From contig CALCBO010000323.1 of the NCBI GenBank assembly GCA_937897245.1, forward strand, positions 1 to 6,106: a DNA stretch of 6,106 nt, written 5' to 3'. The notes under the pieces are model-generated. The model did no database searches. It was not told the DNA's origin and worked only from the letters and a program-made list of their open reading frames with translations. Position numbers and translations under genes: made by a program. This document shows positions 1 through 5,323 of the stretch, in pieces (position 1 is the stretch's first letter; each line of letters opens with the position of its first letter). The stretch is from an uncultured Caryophanales bacterium. Lineage in GTDB: Bacteria; Bacillota_I; Bacilli_A; RF39; UBA660.

Positions 1-281
1 TGCGTTATCATAATATTACAAAAGATGATATGTTAAACGGAGATGGCCTTCGTGTTGTACTATGGGTATCTGGTTGTGTGCATTGCTGTAAGGAATGCCA
101 TAATCCTATCACCTGGGATCCGGAAGGAGGAGTTCCTTTTGGAGAAGATGAAAAAGCAGAGATTTTTGAACAGTTGGACAAATCTTATATAGAAGGAATT
201 ACGTTTAGCGGAGGAGATCCTCTTCATGAAAGAAATGTGAAGGAAATCACAGCTCTGGCAAAAGAAATCAAAGAAAAATAA
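1..281 (+). CDS. nrdG: Anaerobic ribonucleoside-triphosphate reductase activating protein, C-terminally truncated
   Basis: NrdG is a radical-SAM activase that uses a 4Fe-4S cluster and S-adenosylmethionine to put the glycyl radical on class III ribonucleotide reductase NrdD in the cytoplasm. The reading frame is open from the first base. Bases 1-2 are 'tg' in frame, so the start codon is almost certainly an ATG whose A lies just before the window, followed by RYHNITKDD. Counting that Met as 1, the cluster motif CX3CX2C is C26, C30, C33 (CVHCCKEC, with an additional C29), and the GGDP SAM-binding motif is at 71-74. After 93 residues the frame hits TAA (279-281), exactly where RNase J sequence begins. 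Family members are about 160-170 residues, so roughly the C-terminal 45% is missing, including the later SAM-contacting strands, and the product is unlikely to work. GC content is visibly higher than in the following gene. Identification is secure; whether the truncation is biological is not. Confidence 0.9.
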   Translation, partial: RYHNITKDDMLNGDGLRVVLWVSGCVHCCKECHNPITWDPEGGVPFGEDEKAEIFEQLDKSYIEGITFSGGDPLHERNVKEITALAKEIKEK

Positions 282-1756
282 AGGCATTATTAATTACTCA
301 TGGTCATGAAGACCATATAGGTGGAATTCCATTCTTACTACAAGTTGTACATGTCCCTTTCATCTATGCCTCACCTCTAGCTTGTGCTATGATTCAAAGA
401 AAATTTGAAGAAAGAAAAATGACTCAAGAAACAAAGATGATTCAAATAGATCATCTTTCTCAAATTAAAACAAAACATTTTAATATCGGGTTCTTTAAAA
501 CTAACCACTCTATTCCTGAATCTTTAGGAATCATTATTAATTCTCCAAATGGACGTATTTTATCTACAGGAGATTTCAAATTTGATTTAACACCTGTTGG
601 TGAACCTGCTGACTTTCAGGTTATGTCATTTTTAGGAGAAACAGGCGTTACTTTATTATTAAGTGATTCTACTAATGCTGAAGTGCCTAACTTCTCTATT
701 AGCGAAAAACAAGTTGCATATAGTGTACAGGAAGCATTTAGAAAGACTGAAGGACGTTTAATAGTTGCTACTTTTGCATCTAACGTTCATCGTGTTCAAC
801 AGATTGTTGAAGCAGCGGTCAAATTTAATAGAAAGATTTTAGTCTTTGGTCGCTCAATGGAAAATAATATACAAGTATCAAGAAAATTAGGATATATCAA
901 ATGCCCGGATCGTTTCTTTATTAAGAATGATGAAGCAAAACGTCTACCAGATAATGAAATATTGATTTTATGTACTGGCAGTCAGGGAGAAGCTTTAGCT
1001 GCTCTAAGTAGAATTGCGAATGGAACACATCGTCAAATATCAATTAAACCTGGTGATACTGTTGTATTCTCTTCTAATCCTATTCCTGGTAATGCTGCTA
1101 GTGTATCTAAAGTAGTTAATAAATTATTTAGATCCGGAGCTAAAGTATTAGTTAATACAGCATTTAATAATCTTCATACTTCTGGACATGCTTCACAAGA
1201 AGAACAAAAATTAATGTTATTACTTACAAAACCTAAATATTTCTTCCCTGTGCATGGAGAATACCGTATGTTAAAAATTCATGCAAAATTATATGAAGAA
1301 GTTGGTTTTGAAAAAGATCATGCTTTTGTATTATCTAATGGGGATACTATTTTACTACAAAATGGTGAAGCTCGTTTAGGTCCACGTATTCATGTTGATG
1401 ATATATATGTAGATGGTAATGATATTACTGGTTTATCTACTGCAGTATTAAGAGATCGTCAGATTTTAAGTGAAGATGGTATGGTATCTGTTTTAATTGC
1501 CATGGATTCTCACAAAGGTGTTTTATTAAATAAACCAATTATAATGTCACGTGGTTTTGTTTATATGAAAGATAGCATTGAATTAATTAGAGAAGCAGAA
1601 AATTTAGTTGGTCAAAATCTAACTGAACTGTTAAAAAGAAAAACAACTTTTGGTGAAATCAAAAATACAATTAGAGATACTTTAAGTCCTTATTTCTATC
1701 ACAAAACAAAACGTAATCCGATGATCATTCCTGTCATCATGAATAAGAAAGTATGA
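281..1756 (+). CDS. rnj: Ribonuclease J, N-terminally truncated
   Basis: RNase J is a metallo-beta-lactamase/beta-CASP ribonuclease with 5'-3' exonuclease and endonuclease activity in mRNA decay and rRNA maturation. RNase J sequence is readable from about base 281 (KALLITHGHEDHIGG). The Zn motif HGHEDH is at 299-316, the downstream ligand His in TNHSIP at 506-508, the Asp in STGDF at 572-574, the beta-CASP HTSGHA motif follows, and the last His ligand in PVHGEY is at 1253-1255. The C-terminal domain is complete and ends in VIMNKKV. Spacing matches Bacillus RNase J1 (~555 residues) with a constant offset, so only about the first 67 residues and the start codon are lost. No ATG, GTG or TTG with a ribosome binding site precedes the HGHEDH motif. 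The first ATG (389) would omit that motif and give a dead enzyme. The stop overlaps the next gene by 4 bases. The paralogue (J1 or J2) cannot be told. Confidence 0.9.
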   Translation, partial: KALLITHGHEDHIGGIPFLLQVVHVPFIYASPLACAMIQRKFEERKMTQETKMIQIDHLSQIKTKHFNIGFFKTNHSIPESLGIIINSPNGRILSTGDFKFDLTPVGEPADFQVMSFLGETGVTLLLSDSTNAEVPNFSISEKQVAYSVQEAFRKTEGRLIVATFASNVHRVQQIVEAAVKFNRKILVFGRSMENNIQVSRKLGYIKCPDRFFIKNDEAKRLPDNEILILCTGSQGEALAALSRIANGTHRQISIKPGDTVVFSSNPIPGNAASVSKVVNKLFRSGAKVLVNTAFNNLHTSGHASQEEQKLMLLLTKPKYFFPVHGEYRMLKIHAKLYEEVGFEKDHAFVLSNGDTILLQNGEARLGPRIHVDDIYVDGNDITGLSTAVLRDRQILSEDGMVSVLIAMDSHKGVLLNKPIIMSRGFVYMKDSIELIREAENLVGQNLTELLKRKTTFGEIKNTIRDTLSPYFYHKTKRNPMIIPVIMNKKV

Positions 1757-2574
1757 AAATATTTAGAATCTTAAAGCGTATTTTTATTGTTTTACTTGTT
1801 CTTATCTTATTAGTAAGTGCTGGATATACTTATTTCATATCTCCTAATGATTATAAGTTTTCTACTTATTCATATACTACTGATAAAATACCTTCTGAAT
1901 TTGATCATTTTAAAATAGCTTTCTTTAGTGATTGTAATATTTCTTCGAAAGATGATATTACACGTTTTGAAAAAATCATTAAGGAATTAAATAATAAGAC
2001 ATTTGATATGGTTATCTTTGGTGGAGATTTATTTGAAGATAAACCATTAGAAAGTGATACTGTTTCTAAAATATTAAAAAGTATAGATTGTAAATATGGT
2101 AAATTTGCAGTTTTAGGAGATAAAGATAGTACTTTAGAAACAACTAATGTCTTAAATAAAGGTGGATTTGAAGTATTAGATAACCAGCAAAGAACAATTT
2201 ATTATGAAAATAAGACAATCTCTTTACTAGGACTTAATAACAAAGAAGCGAGTTCATTAATTAATGATAGCAATAAAAACTTATTTCAATTAGCAATTAA
2301 TCATCAGCCAGATTCTTTTGATGATAACTATAAAGATGTTAACTTACAGCTTTCAGGTCATAGCTTAGGTGGTAGTATTTATTTCCCATTCCTAGGTAGC
2401 TTATTTACTGATACTGGCTTTGAAACATATAATCATGACATATACACAAAGGCTAATGCTACATTATATGTAACTAATGGATTAAAAGGAACATCTAAAA
2501 TTCCTTATAAATTCTTTGCTTCTAATGAAATAAAATTTATTACTCTTGTTTATGAACAAGCAACTCTTGAATAA
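1753..2574 (+). CDS. Membrane-anchored metallophosphoesterase-like protein with degenerate active site
   Basis: The protein is 273 residues, with a basic N-terminus (KIFRILKR), one hydrophobic segment at about 9-29 that should act as a membrane anchor, and a calcineurin-like phosphoesterase fold outside the membrane. The layout resembles the YkuE-type family: strand plus motif I FFSDCN (57-62), motif II GGDLFED (90-96), motif III LGDKD (121-125), lone His in INHQPD (184), motif V SGHSLGG (201-207), and a typical C-terminal strand pair around YVTNGLKG and FITL. Several metal ligands are replaced: the motif I DxH is D60-C-N62, the GNH of motif III is GDK (123-124), and the second His of GHxH is Leu205. 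Catalysis is therefore doubtful, and a binding or structural role is possible. The start ATG overlaps the RNase J stop (ATGA), giving translational coupling. A terminator begins at the stop codon. Fold assignment is firm; the substrate is unknown. Confidence 0.8.
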   Translation: MKIFRILKRIFIVLLVLILLVSAGYTYFISPNDYKFSTYSYTTDKIPSEFDHFKIAFFSDCNISSKDDITRFEKIIKELNNKTFDMVIFGGDLFEDKPLESDTVSKILKSIDCKYGKFAVLGDKDSTLETTNVLNKGGFEVLDNQQRTIYYENKTISLLGLNNKEASSLINDSNKNLFQLAINHQPDSFDDNYKDVNLQLSGHSLGGSIYFPFLGSLFTDTGFETYNHDIYTKANATLYVTNGLKGTSKIPYKFFASNEIKFITLVYEQATLE

Positions 2575-2604
2575 AAAACCTATCCAATAAATGGATAGGT
2601 TTTT
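2574..2604. terminator. Bidirectional rho-independent terminator
   Basis: A perfect 13-bp stem (2574-2586 with 2592-2604, core CCTATCCA/TGGATAGG) closes a 5-base loop. A-run and T-run flanks make it a terminator in both directions. It starts at the stop codon of the phosphoesterase-like gene and lies 7 bases from the stop of the convergent small ORF at 2611, so it serves both. Confidence 0.9.
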
Positions 2605-2610
2605 AACTAC

Positions 2611-2712
2611 TTATTGTTTCTTAGAATAGTATTGAAATAAGATAAATTTATAAACTAAAATAACTAATTCTAATCCCAAACATATAATAAGTATAAATTT
2701 AAAATCATACAT
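2611..2712 (-). CDS. Small single-span membrane protein (33 residues)
   Basis: A short minus-strand frame starts at ATG (2710-2712) and ends at TAA (2611-2613). It encodes 33 residues beginning MYDFKFILIICLG and ending YYSKKQ. Residues about 4-26 are almost entirely hydrophobic, with a single acidic residue (Glu near the middle) inside the predicted membrane helix, followed by a basic tail, suggesting an N-out/C-in or tail-inside orientation. A weak ribosome-binding-like AAAGTGAG lies 7 bases before the ATG. Its stop sits 7 bases from a bidirectional terminator, as expected of a genuine last gene of a minus-strand unit. It lies downstream of the secreted-protein gene at 4086-4430 if the IS30 element is removed, so it may once have been its operon partner. 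Function is not recognised. It is small enough to be fortuitous, and the main support is the hydrophobic pattern together with the terminator. Confidence 0.5.
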   Translation of the reverse strand: MYDFKFILIICLGLELVILVYKFILFQYYSKKQ

Positions 2713-2760
2713 CAGTATACTCACTTTAGAAAAATCATAATTAATAAATTGAGATCCCGA

Positions 2761-2787
2761 ATTGCAAGCAGAAACTGGAAATAAAAT
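2761..2787 (+). repeat. Left terminal inverted repeat of the IS30 element
   Basis: This stretch begins ATTGCAAGCAGAAACTGGAA and is matched in inverted orientation by 4066-4092, with GAAACTGGAA perfect. It lies 9 bases beyond the transposase stop codon, the usual compact arrangement. The outer boundary is uncertain by a few bases. Confidence 0.65.
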
Positions 2788-2796
2788 GAAAAAGTT

Positions 2797-3936
2797 CTAT
2801 TTTTTATAGAAAATCGTATTTTCAGTTATTCCAATTTTAGCTAATTCATCTAAAAATAGCTGTTCAGCAGGAAGATATCCAAGTATCTTCCTTTTCTTGT
2901 TGTTGATTTTATCATTGATATCTATTGTATTTTCTTTACTAATCGTATTTATATCAGTTCCCTTTTTTATAAAATATCTTATTAATCCATTACAGTTTTC
3001 ATTGGAGGCTCTATCACATGAATGATACGGTCTTCCAAAATAAATGGTTGTGCGTTTTTCTTTTGTTCCGGGTTTCTTTTCAATATCTTTCCATCTGGCA
3101 AACTCATTACCATTATCGAATGTTATAGATTTGAATATTTTCTTAAAATTGTCATCATAGAATTTATGAAGTTTGTTGATCTGCATATAAACCTTTTTTG
3201 AAGATTTAGAAGTGATAGGTATCATATAATAGAATCTTGTTTTTCTTTCTATTAGGGTCAAATATGCACCATGTTGACCATCTCTTGGTCCAGTGACAAG
3301 ATCACCTTCCCAGTGTCCAAATTCTTCTCTTGTTTCAATACTTTTTGGTCTTTCTTCTATGGAAGTCCCTTTCTGTCGTTTAGGAATATAAGTTTTCCAG
3401 TTTTTCTTTGTCCTTCTTCTTAGCATTCTAGGAAGATCTATTGGTTTTATCGATACTTTTCCATCATGGATATAATTGTAGAAAGTCTTTGTGGAAACAG
3501 TTTCCATACCTGTGATCATATTGTTTTTATGAAGTTTGAGATAATTGATGGTTTCATCAACAGAAGAAAGCTTATTATTCTTCATTTCATCTTCAACAAG
3601 CCTGATAAAATCATGCGCCTTTTCAAGTTTGGAATTATTAGGAATCTTATGATTTCTGGATCTCTTATTAAAAGCAGCTAAAGCAGAAAGTTCAGTATGC
3701 TCAACAAGATGAGTGTTTCTAACAGTAATGGTTGCATCTTTGATGATGGAATAAATATTGGAAACAGAAGTTCCTACAGTAGAAGCAAGATCATTGATAA
3801 ACTGAGTTTTACCAATATTGCGCTTAGAATTTCCATGTTCAGCATTAAATTTGATCAGGGAATTGACAATAAATTCATAATGATGAAAAGAAAGATGTTT
3901 ATTTTTATGTTTTTGTGATATAGTAATAGTGTTCAT
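2797..3936 (-). CDS. IS30-family transposase
   Basis: This 379-residue DDE transposase cuts and joins the element's ends. The N-terminal ~75 residues contain a helix-turn-helix region (INDLASTVGTSVSNIYSII), and residues 85-180 form a basic linker with the second DNA-binding segment (STKTFYNYI, then MLRRRTKK). The catalytic core begins with the family hallmark HWEGDLVTG carrying D212, then TFDNGNEF carrying D274, and RASNENCNGLIRYFIKKGTD carrying E313. The spacing of 61 and 38 residues and the NGLIRYFIKKGTD signature are typical of IS30. Start ATG (3934-3936) is preceded 6 bases upstream by a strong AAAGGAG site. Length is normal and no frameshift is seen. The start codon lies in one arm of an inverted repeat (3931-3943 with 3978-3990), which should block translation of read-through transcripts. 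Confidence 0.95.
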   Translation of the reverse strand: MNTITISQKHKNKHLSFHHYEFIVNSLIKFNAEHGNSKRNIGKTQFINDLASTVGTSVSNIYSIIKDATITVRNTHLVEHTELSALAAFNKRSRNHKIPNNSKLEKAHDFIRLVEDEMKNNKLSSVDETINYLKLHKNNMITGMETVSTKTFYNYIHDGKVSIKPIDLPRMLRRRTKKNWKTYIPKRQKGTSIEERPKSIETREEFGHWEGDLVTGPRDGQHGAYLTLIERKTRFYYMIPITSKSSKKVYMQINKLHKFYDDNFKKIFKSITFDNGNEFARWKDIEKKPGTKEKRTTIYFGRPYHSCDRASNENCNGLIRYFIKKGTDINTISKENTIDINDKINNKKRKILGYLPAEQLFLDELAKIGITENTIFYKK

Positions 3937-3990
3937 AGAAGTCTCCTTTATTTGGTTGTGGTTGACTTAAATAATACGACATCTATGAAC
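3931..3990 (-). promoter_or_regulatory. Start-codon-covering inverted repeat in the transposase leader
   Basis: GTTCATAGAAGTC (3931-3943) and GACATCTATGAAC (3978-3990) are complementary at 12 of 13 positions, with a 34-base loop. In minus-strand RNA the 3' arm contains the transposase ATG and touches the Shine-Dalgarno GGAG. A possible -10 (TATTAT, complement of 3971-3976) lies inside the loop. RNA started there would lack the 5' arm and leave the start codon free, while RNA entering from outside would fold. The promoter is weak because no good -35 is seen; the repeat itself is clear. Confidence 0.65.
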
Positions 3991-4034
3991 TTTTTTCATG
4001 TAGAAAAATGAGGACAAGGCAGAAATTCGCCGAA

Positions 4035-4066
4035 TTTGCAGGGAAAGGCTAGCCTTTCCCTGCAAA
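4035..4066. repeat. Perfect 32-bp palindrome
   Basis: Two 16-base arms with no spacer, centred between 4050 and 4051 (half-site GCAGGGAAAGGCT). It is far richer in GC than its surroundings. It lies inside the IS30 element between the transposase leader and the right terminal repeat. A smaller palindrome, AAATTCG-C-CGAATTT (4023-4037), overlaps its left edge. No T-run follows on either strand, so it is not a standard terminator. It could be a protein-binding site, a cruciform, or an RNA hairpin hindering transcription into the element. Confidence 0.85.
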
Positions 4067-4092
4067 CCTTAATTCCAGTTTCGTTTTACAAT
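4066..4092 (-). repeat. Right terminal inverted repeat of the IS30 element
   Basis: Read on the minus strand it begins ATTGTAAAACGAAACTGGAA, matching the left end at 16 of the first 20 positions. It overlaps the last codons and stop of the secreted-protein gene at 4086-4430, so that stop codon may be supplied by the element. Confidence 0.65.
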
Positions 4093-4430
4093 AGACAATT
4101 TGATAATAAAATACCATTTGTACCAAAATTAGTATTAAAAACACTATTTATTGTAGTATTATAGAAATATTGTGCATACATATAACCATATTTACCTGTC
4201 AAAATCTGATTATATTGCGTTGAAGATAATCTTTCACAATTTGTTGCAGATAAATTAGTAATACTTTTAAATTTAGAAGCACTCATATCTCCGTCAGATT
4301 TTCTCGTTTCAAGACAAGTCGTTTTTTTACCATCTACTGTTGGTCCTGTCCAAGTATAATAAGCATTAACATAAGAAAAAGAACCAGTAAATATAGCTGC
4401 AATCAATAAAAAATTAAATAATTTTTTCAC
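4086..4430 (-). CDS. Small secreted protein with three cysteines, 3' end abutting the IS30 element
   Basis: This 114-residue predicted exported protein is not assigned to a known family. The start is GTG (4428-4430), with GAGAGGATG as ribosome binding site about 10 bases upstream; an in-frame stop just before rules out a longer start. A clear Sec signal peptide has a basic MKK N-terminus, a hydrophobic core (LLIAAIFTG) and a VNA-YY cleavage site after residue 23. The mature ~91 residues contain YYTWTGPTVDG, a polar Ser/Thr/Asn-rich middle, and Cys39, Cys65 and Cys112. The final codons (TTG TAA) lie in the terminal repeat of the IS, so the natural C-terminus may be lost. In the reconstructed pre-insertion sequence all frames stop within about 13 residues, so little would be missing. 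It is transcribed away from the padR operon from a near-consensus promoter, implying strong or tightly regulated expression. An effector, adhesin or signal role is possible but unsupported. Confidence 0.7.
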   Translation of the reverse strand: MKKLFNFLLIAAIFTGSFSYVNAYYTWTGPTVDGKKTTCLETRKSDGDMSASKFKSITNLSATNCERLSSTQYNQILTGKYGYMYAQYFYNTTINSVFNTNFGTNGILLSNCLL

Positions 4431-4472
4431 TATTCATCATCCTCTCATAAAATCCCCTTTTCTTTTACAATT

Positions 4473-4498
4473 GATTAAGGAAAAATCTTTCCTTAATC
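4473..4498. promoter_or_regulatory. Perfect dyad on the transcription start of the secreted-protein gene (candidate operator)
   Basis: GATTAAGGAAA (4473-4483) and TTTCCTTAATC (4488-4498) are perfect 11-base arms around a 4-base spacer. The dyad begins 2 bases downstream of the -10 of the minus-strand promoter, so it covers the predicted start point near 4494. That is a classic repressor position. The neighbouring PadR protein is the obvious candidate ligand. The same sequence would also form a hairpin at the 5' end of the transcript. Confidence 0.6.
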
Positions 4499-4500
4499 TC

Positions 4501-4528
4501 ATTATATCTTATCCATTATCGTTGTCAA
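4501..4528 (-). promoter_or_regulatory. Near-consensus sigma-A promoter for the secreted-protein gene
   Basis: On the minus strand, TTGACA (complement of 4523-4528) is separated by 16 bases from TATAAT (complement of 4501-4506). Both hexamers are perfect. The predicted start is near 4494, giving a leader of about 65 bases that carries the dyad at its very beginning. A promoter this good normally needs a repressor to be regulated. Confidence 0.75.
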
Positions 4529-4574
4529 TAAATATATTTTGTTTTTCGACCTATTTATTTTTTTGGAGTTATTG

Positions 4575-4583
4575 TGTTATAAT
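4575..4583 (+). promoter_or_regulatory. Extended -10 promoter of the padR operon
   Basis: TGTTATAAT (TG at 4575-4576, TATAAT at 4578-4583) is an extended -10 element; no convincing -35 is seen 16-18 bases upstream. The start would fall near 4590, only about 10 bases before the padR ATG, so the leader is barely long enough for the ribosome site AGGTGAT (4590-4596). An inverted repeat ACCTATTT (4549-4556) / AAATAGGT (4586-4593) flanks the promoter. Confidence 0.6.
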
Positions 4584-4599
4584 TCAAATAGGTGATTAC

Positions 4600-4938
4600 A
4601 TGTCAAAAAATTCAAACTATTTATTTAAACTCGATCTGCTTATTCTGAGTGTTCTTCAGCAGAGAGATATGTACGGTTATGAAATAACTAAACTTATTAC
4701 TGAAATGTCTGATGGTATTATCGTACCTAAGCATGGAACTATGTATCCTATCATATACAACCTTATCGAAGAAGGATACATTACTCGCGAAACACAATTG
4801 TTCAACAACAAAGCAAGAGTCTATTATCATCTTGAAGACAAAGGGAAGGAATATTTAAAGAAAATAACTAATGATTATGACAATCTTGTAAGATGCATTG
4901 ATTTGATTGTTCATGGAGGTAACTATGAAAGAAAGTAA
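4600..4938 (+). CDS. PadR-family transcriptional regulator
   Basis: This 112-residue winged-helix repressor belongs to the short PadR group, whose members dimerise through a C-terminal helix and bind dyad operators. Start ATG at 4600 (MSKNSNYLFKLDLLILSVL) is chosen because AGGTGAT lies 4-10 bases upstream and the promoter -10 lies just before it; the frame stays open upstream to 4471, but that stretch covers the promoter. Recognisable family landmarks are LLILSVLQQRDMYGYEI (helix 1-2), the recognition helix around PKHGTMYPIIYNLIEEGYI, and the wing RVYYHLEDKGKEYL. It is first gene of a three-gene operon, with its 3' end overlapping the next gene by 14 bases. PadR regulators of this type often sit beside HAAS-domain membrane proteins and control the unit they are in. 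Candidate targets are its own promoter and the divergent secreted-protein promoter with its dyad at 4473-4498. The effector ligand is unknown. Confidence 0.92.
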   Translation: MSKNSNYLFKLDLLILSVLQQRDMYGYEITKLITEMSDGIIVPKHGTMYPIIYNLIEEGYITRETQLFNNKARVYYHLEDKGKEYLKKITNDYDNLVRCIDLIVHGGNYERK

Positions 4939-5323
4939 AAGATATTTTAATGAAATAAAGAAATCTATCCCACTAGAAAGCAAAAGAACAAGAGATTTTT
5001 TGAAAAGCCTAGAATATCAGATTGATGAGTTTCATAGTGATAATCCTAACTGTACATACAACGATTTGATTCTAGAATTTGGTTTTCCTGAAGATGTCAT
5101 TGCATCATACTTTAAAGAATCTCAAAGCAATGAGCTTATCAGGAATCTGAAAATAAAAAAATACATTAAGTACATAACACTTGCTGTCATTGCAGTGGTT
5201 ATAGCACTAGGAGCATGGAAAGCATATCTTATATATGATGATGCTATAAAATCAAGTAATTCTAGAATTACACATATAGAAACTACAGAGCCGGAGGTCA
5301 TAGAACGTGAAGAATATAATTAA
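4925..5323 (+). CDS. HAAS-like single-pass membrane protein
   Basis: The protein is 132 residues. Start ATG at 4925 follows a perfect GGAGGT (4915-4920) by 4 bases; the earlier in-frame ATGs (4907, 4913) lack such a site. The N-terminal ~65 residues form a charged helical domain with the pattern of HAAS/DUF1700-type domains: a helix with DFLKSLEYQIDEF (24-36), then a second helix around YNDLILEFGFPEDVIASYF (45-63), where the 'E-FG-PE-V' turn is the signature. A membrane helix at about 83-105 is preceded by KIKKYIKY, so the helical domain is cytoplasmic. A short acidic tail (ETTEPEVIEREEYN) would be outside. HAAS domains are typically encoded next to PadR regulators and are thought to act in signalling, which matches here. 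The gene overlaps padR by 14 bases and the next gene by 17 bases. Family assignment is by pattern only; a related unnamed DUF family is equally possible. Confidence 0.7.
   Translation: MKESKRYFNEIKKSIPLESKRTRDFLKSLEYQIDEFHSDNPNCTYNDLILEFGFPEDVIASYFKESQSNELIRNLKIKKYIKYITLAVIAVVIALGAWKAYLIYDDAIKSSNSRITHIETTEPEVIEREEYN

Larger units (their letters stand above)
2761..4092 (-). mobile_element. IS30-family insertion sequence
   Basis: The element is about 1.33 kb with one transposase gene on the minus strand. Ends are set from imperfect terminal inverted repeats: about 27 bases at 2761-2787 and 4066-4092, sharing a perfect 10-base core GAAACTGGAA (20 of 27 positions agree by eye). No clear 2-3-base target duplication is seen (…CCGA on the left, AGAC… on the right), so the exact ends may be off by a few bases or the flanks may have been rearranged. 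The 5' region of the element (3937-4092) holds the transposase promoter, a start-codon-covering repeat and a 32-bp palindrome. The transposase is intact, so the element may be active. It separates a secreted-protein gene on its right from a small membrane ORF on its left. Confidence 0.8.

Noticed and set aside
60..287. Minus-strand open frame of 75 codons opposite nrdG
   Set aside because: It lies wholly opposite the clear radical-SAM coding frame and has no recognisable domain or ribosome site.
389..1756. ATG at 389 as the true start of RNase J
   Set aside because: Family sequence continues upstream in the same frame to about 281 and includes the essential HGHEDH motif, so 389 is an internal Met.
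3466..3918. Two plus-strand open frames (3466-3681 and 3697-3918)
   Set aside because: They are antisense shadows of the intact IS30 transposase, with no ribosome sites and implausible composition.
3961..3976. Plus-strand TTGACT followed by TAATAC as a promoter
   Set aside because: The hexamers are only 3-5 bases apart, far too close for a -35/-10 pair.
2757..4040. Short direct matches CCGAATT(T)GCA and CAAG(G)CAGAAA near both IS ends
   Set aside because: They are in direct, not inverted, orientation, need gaps to align, and one copy is internal, so they are not a target duplication.
4471..4599. N-terminal extension of the PadR protein to an upstream ATG
   Set aside because: The stretch contains the divergent promoter, the dyad and padR's own extended -10, and the strong ribosome site is at the 4600 start.
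4621..4830. Minus-strand 69-codon frame opposite padR
   Set aside because: It is a shadow of the conserved PadR winged-helix frame.
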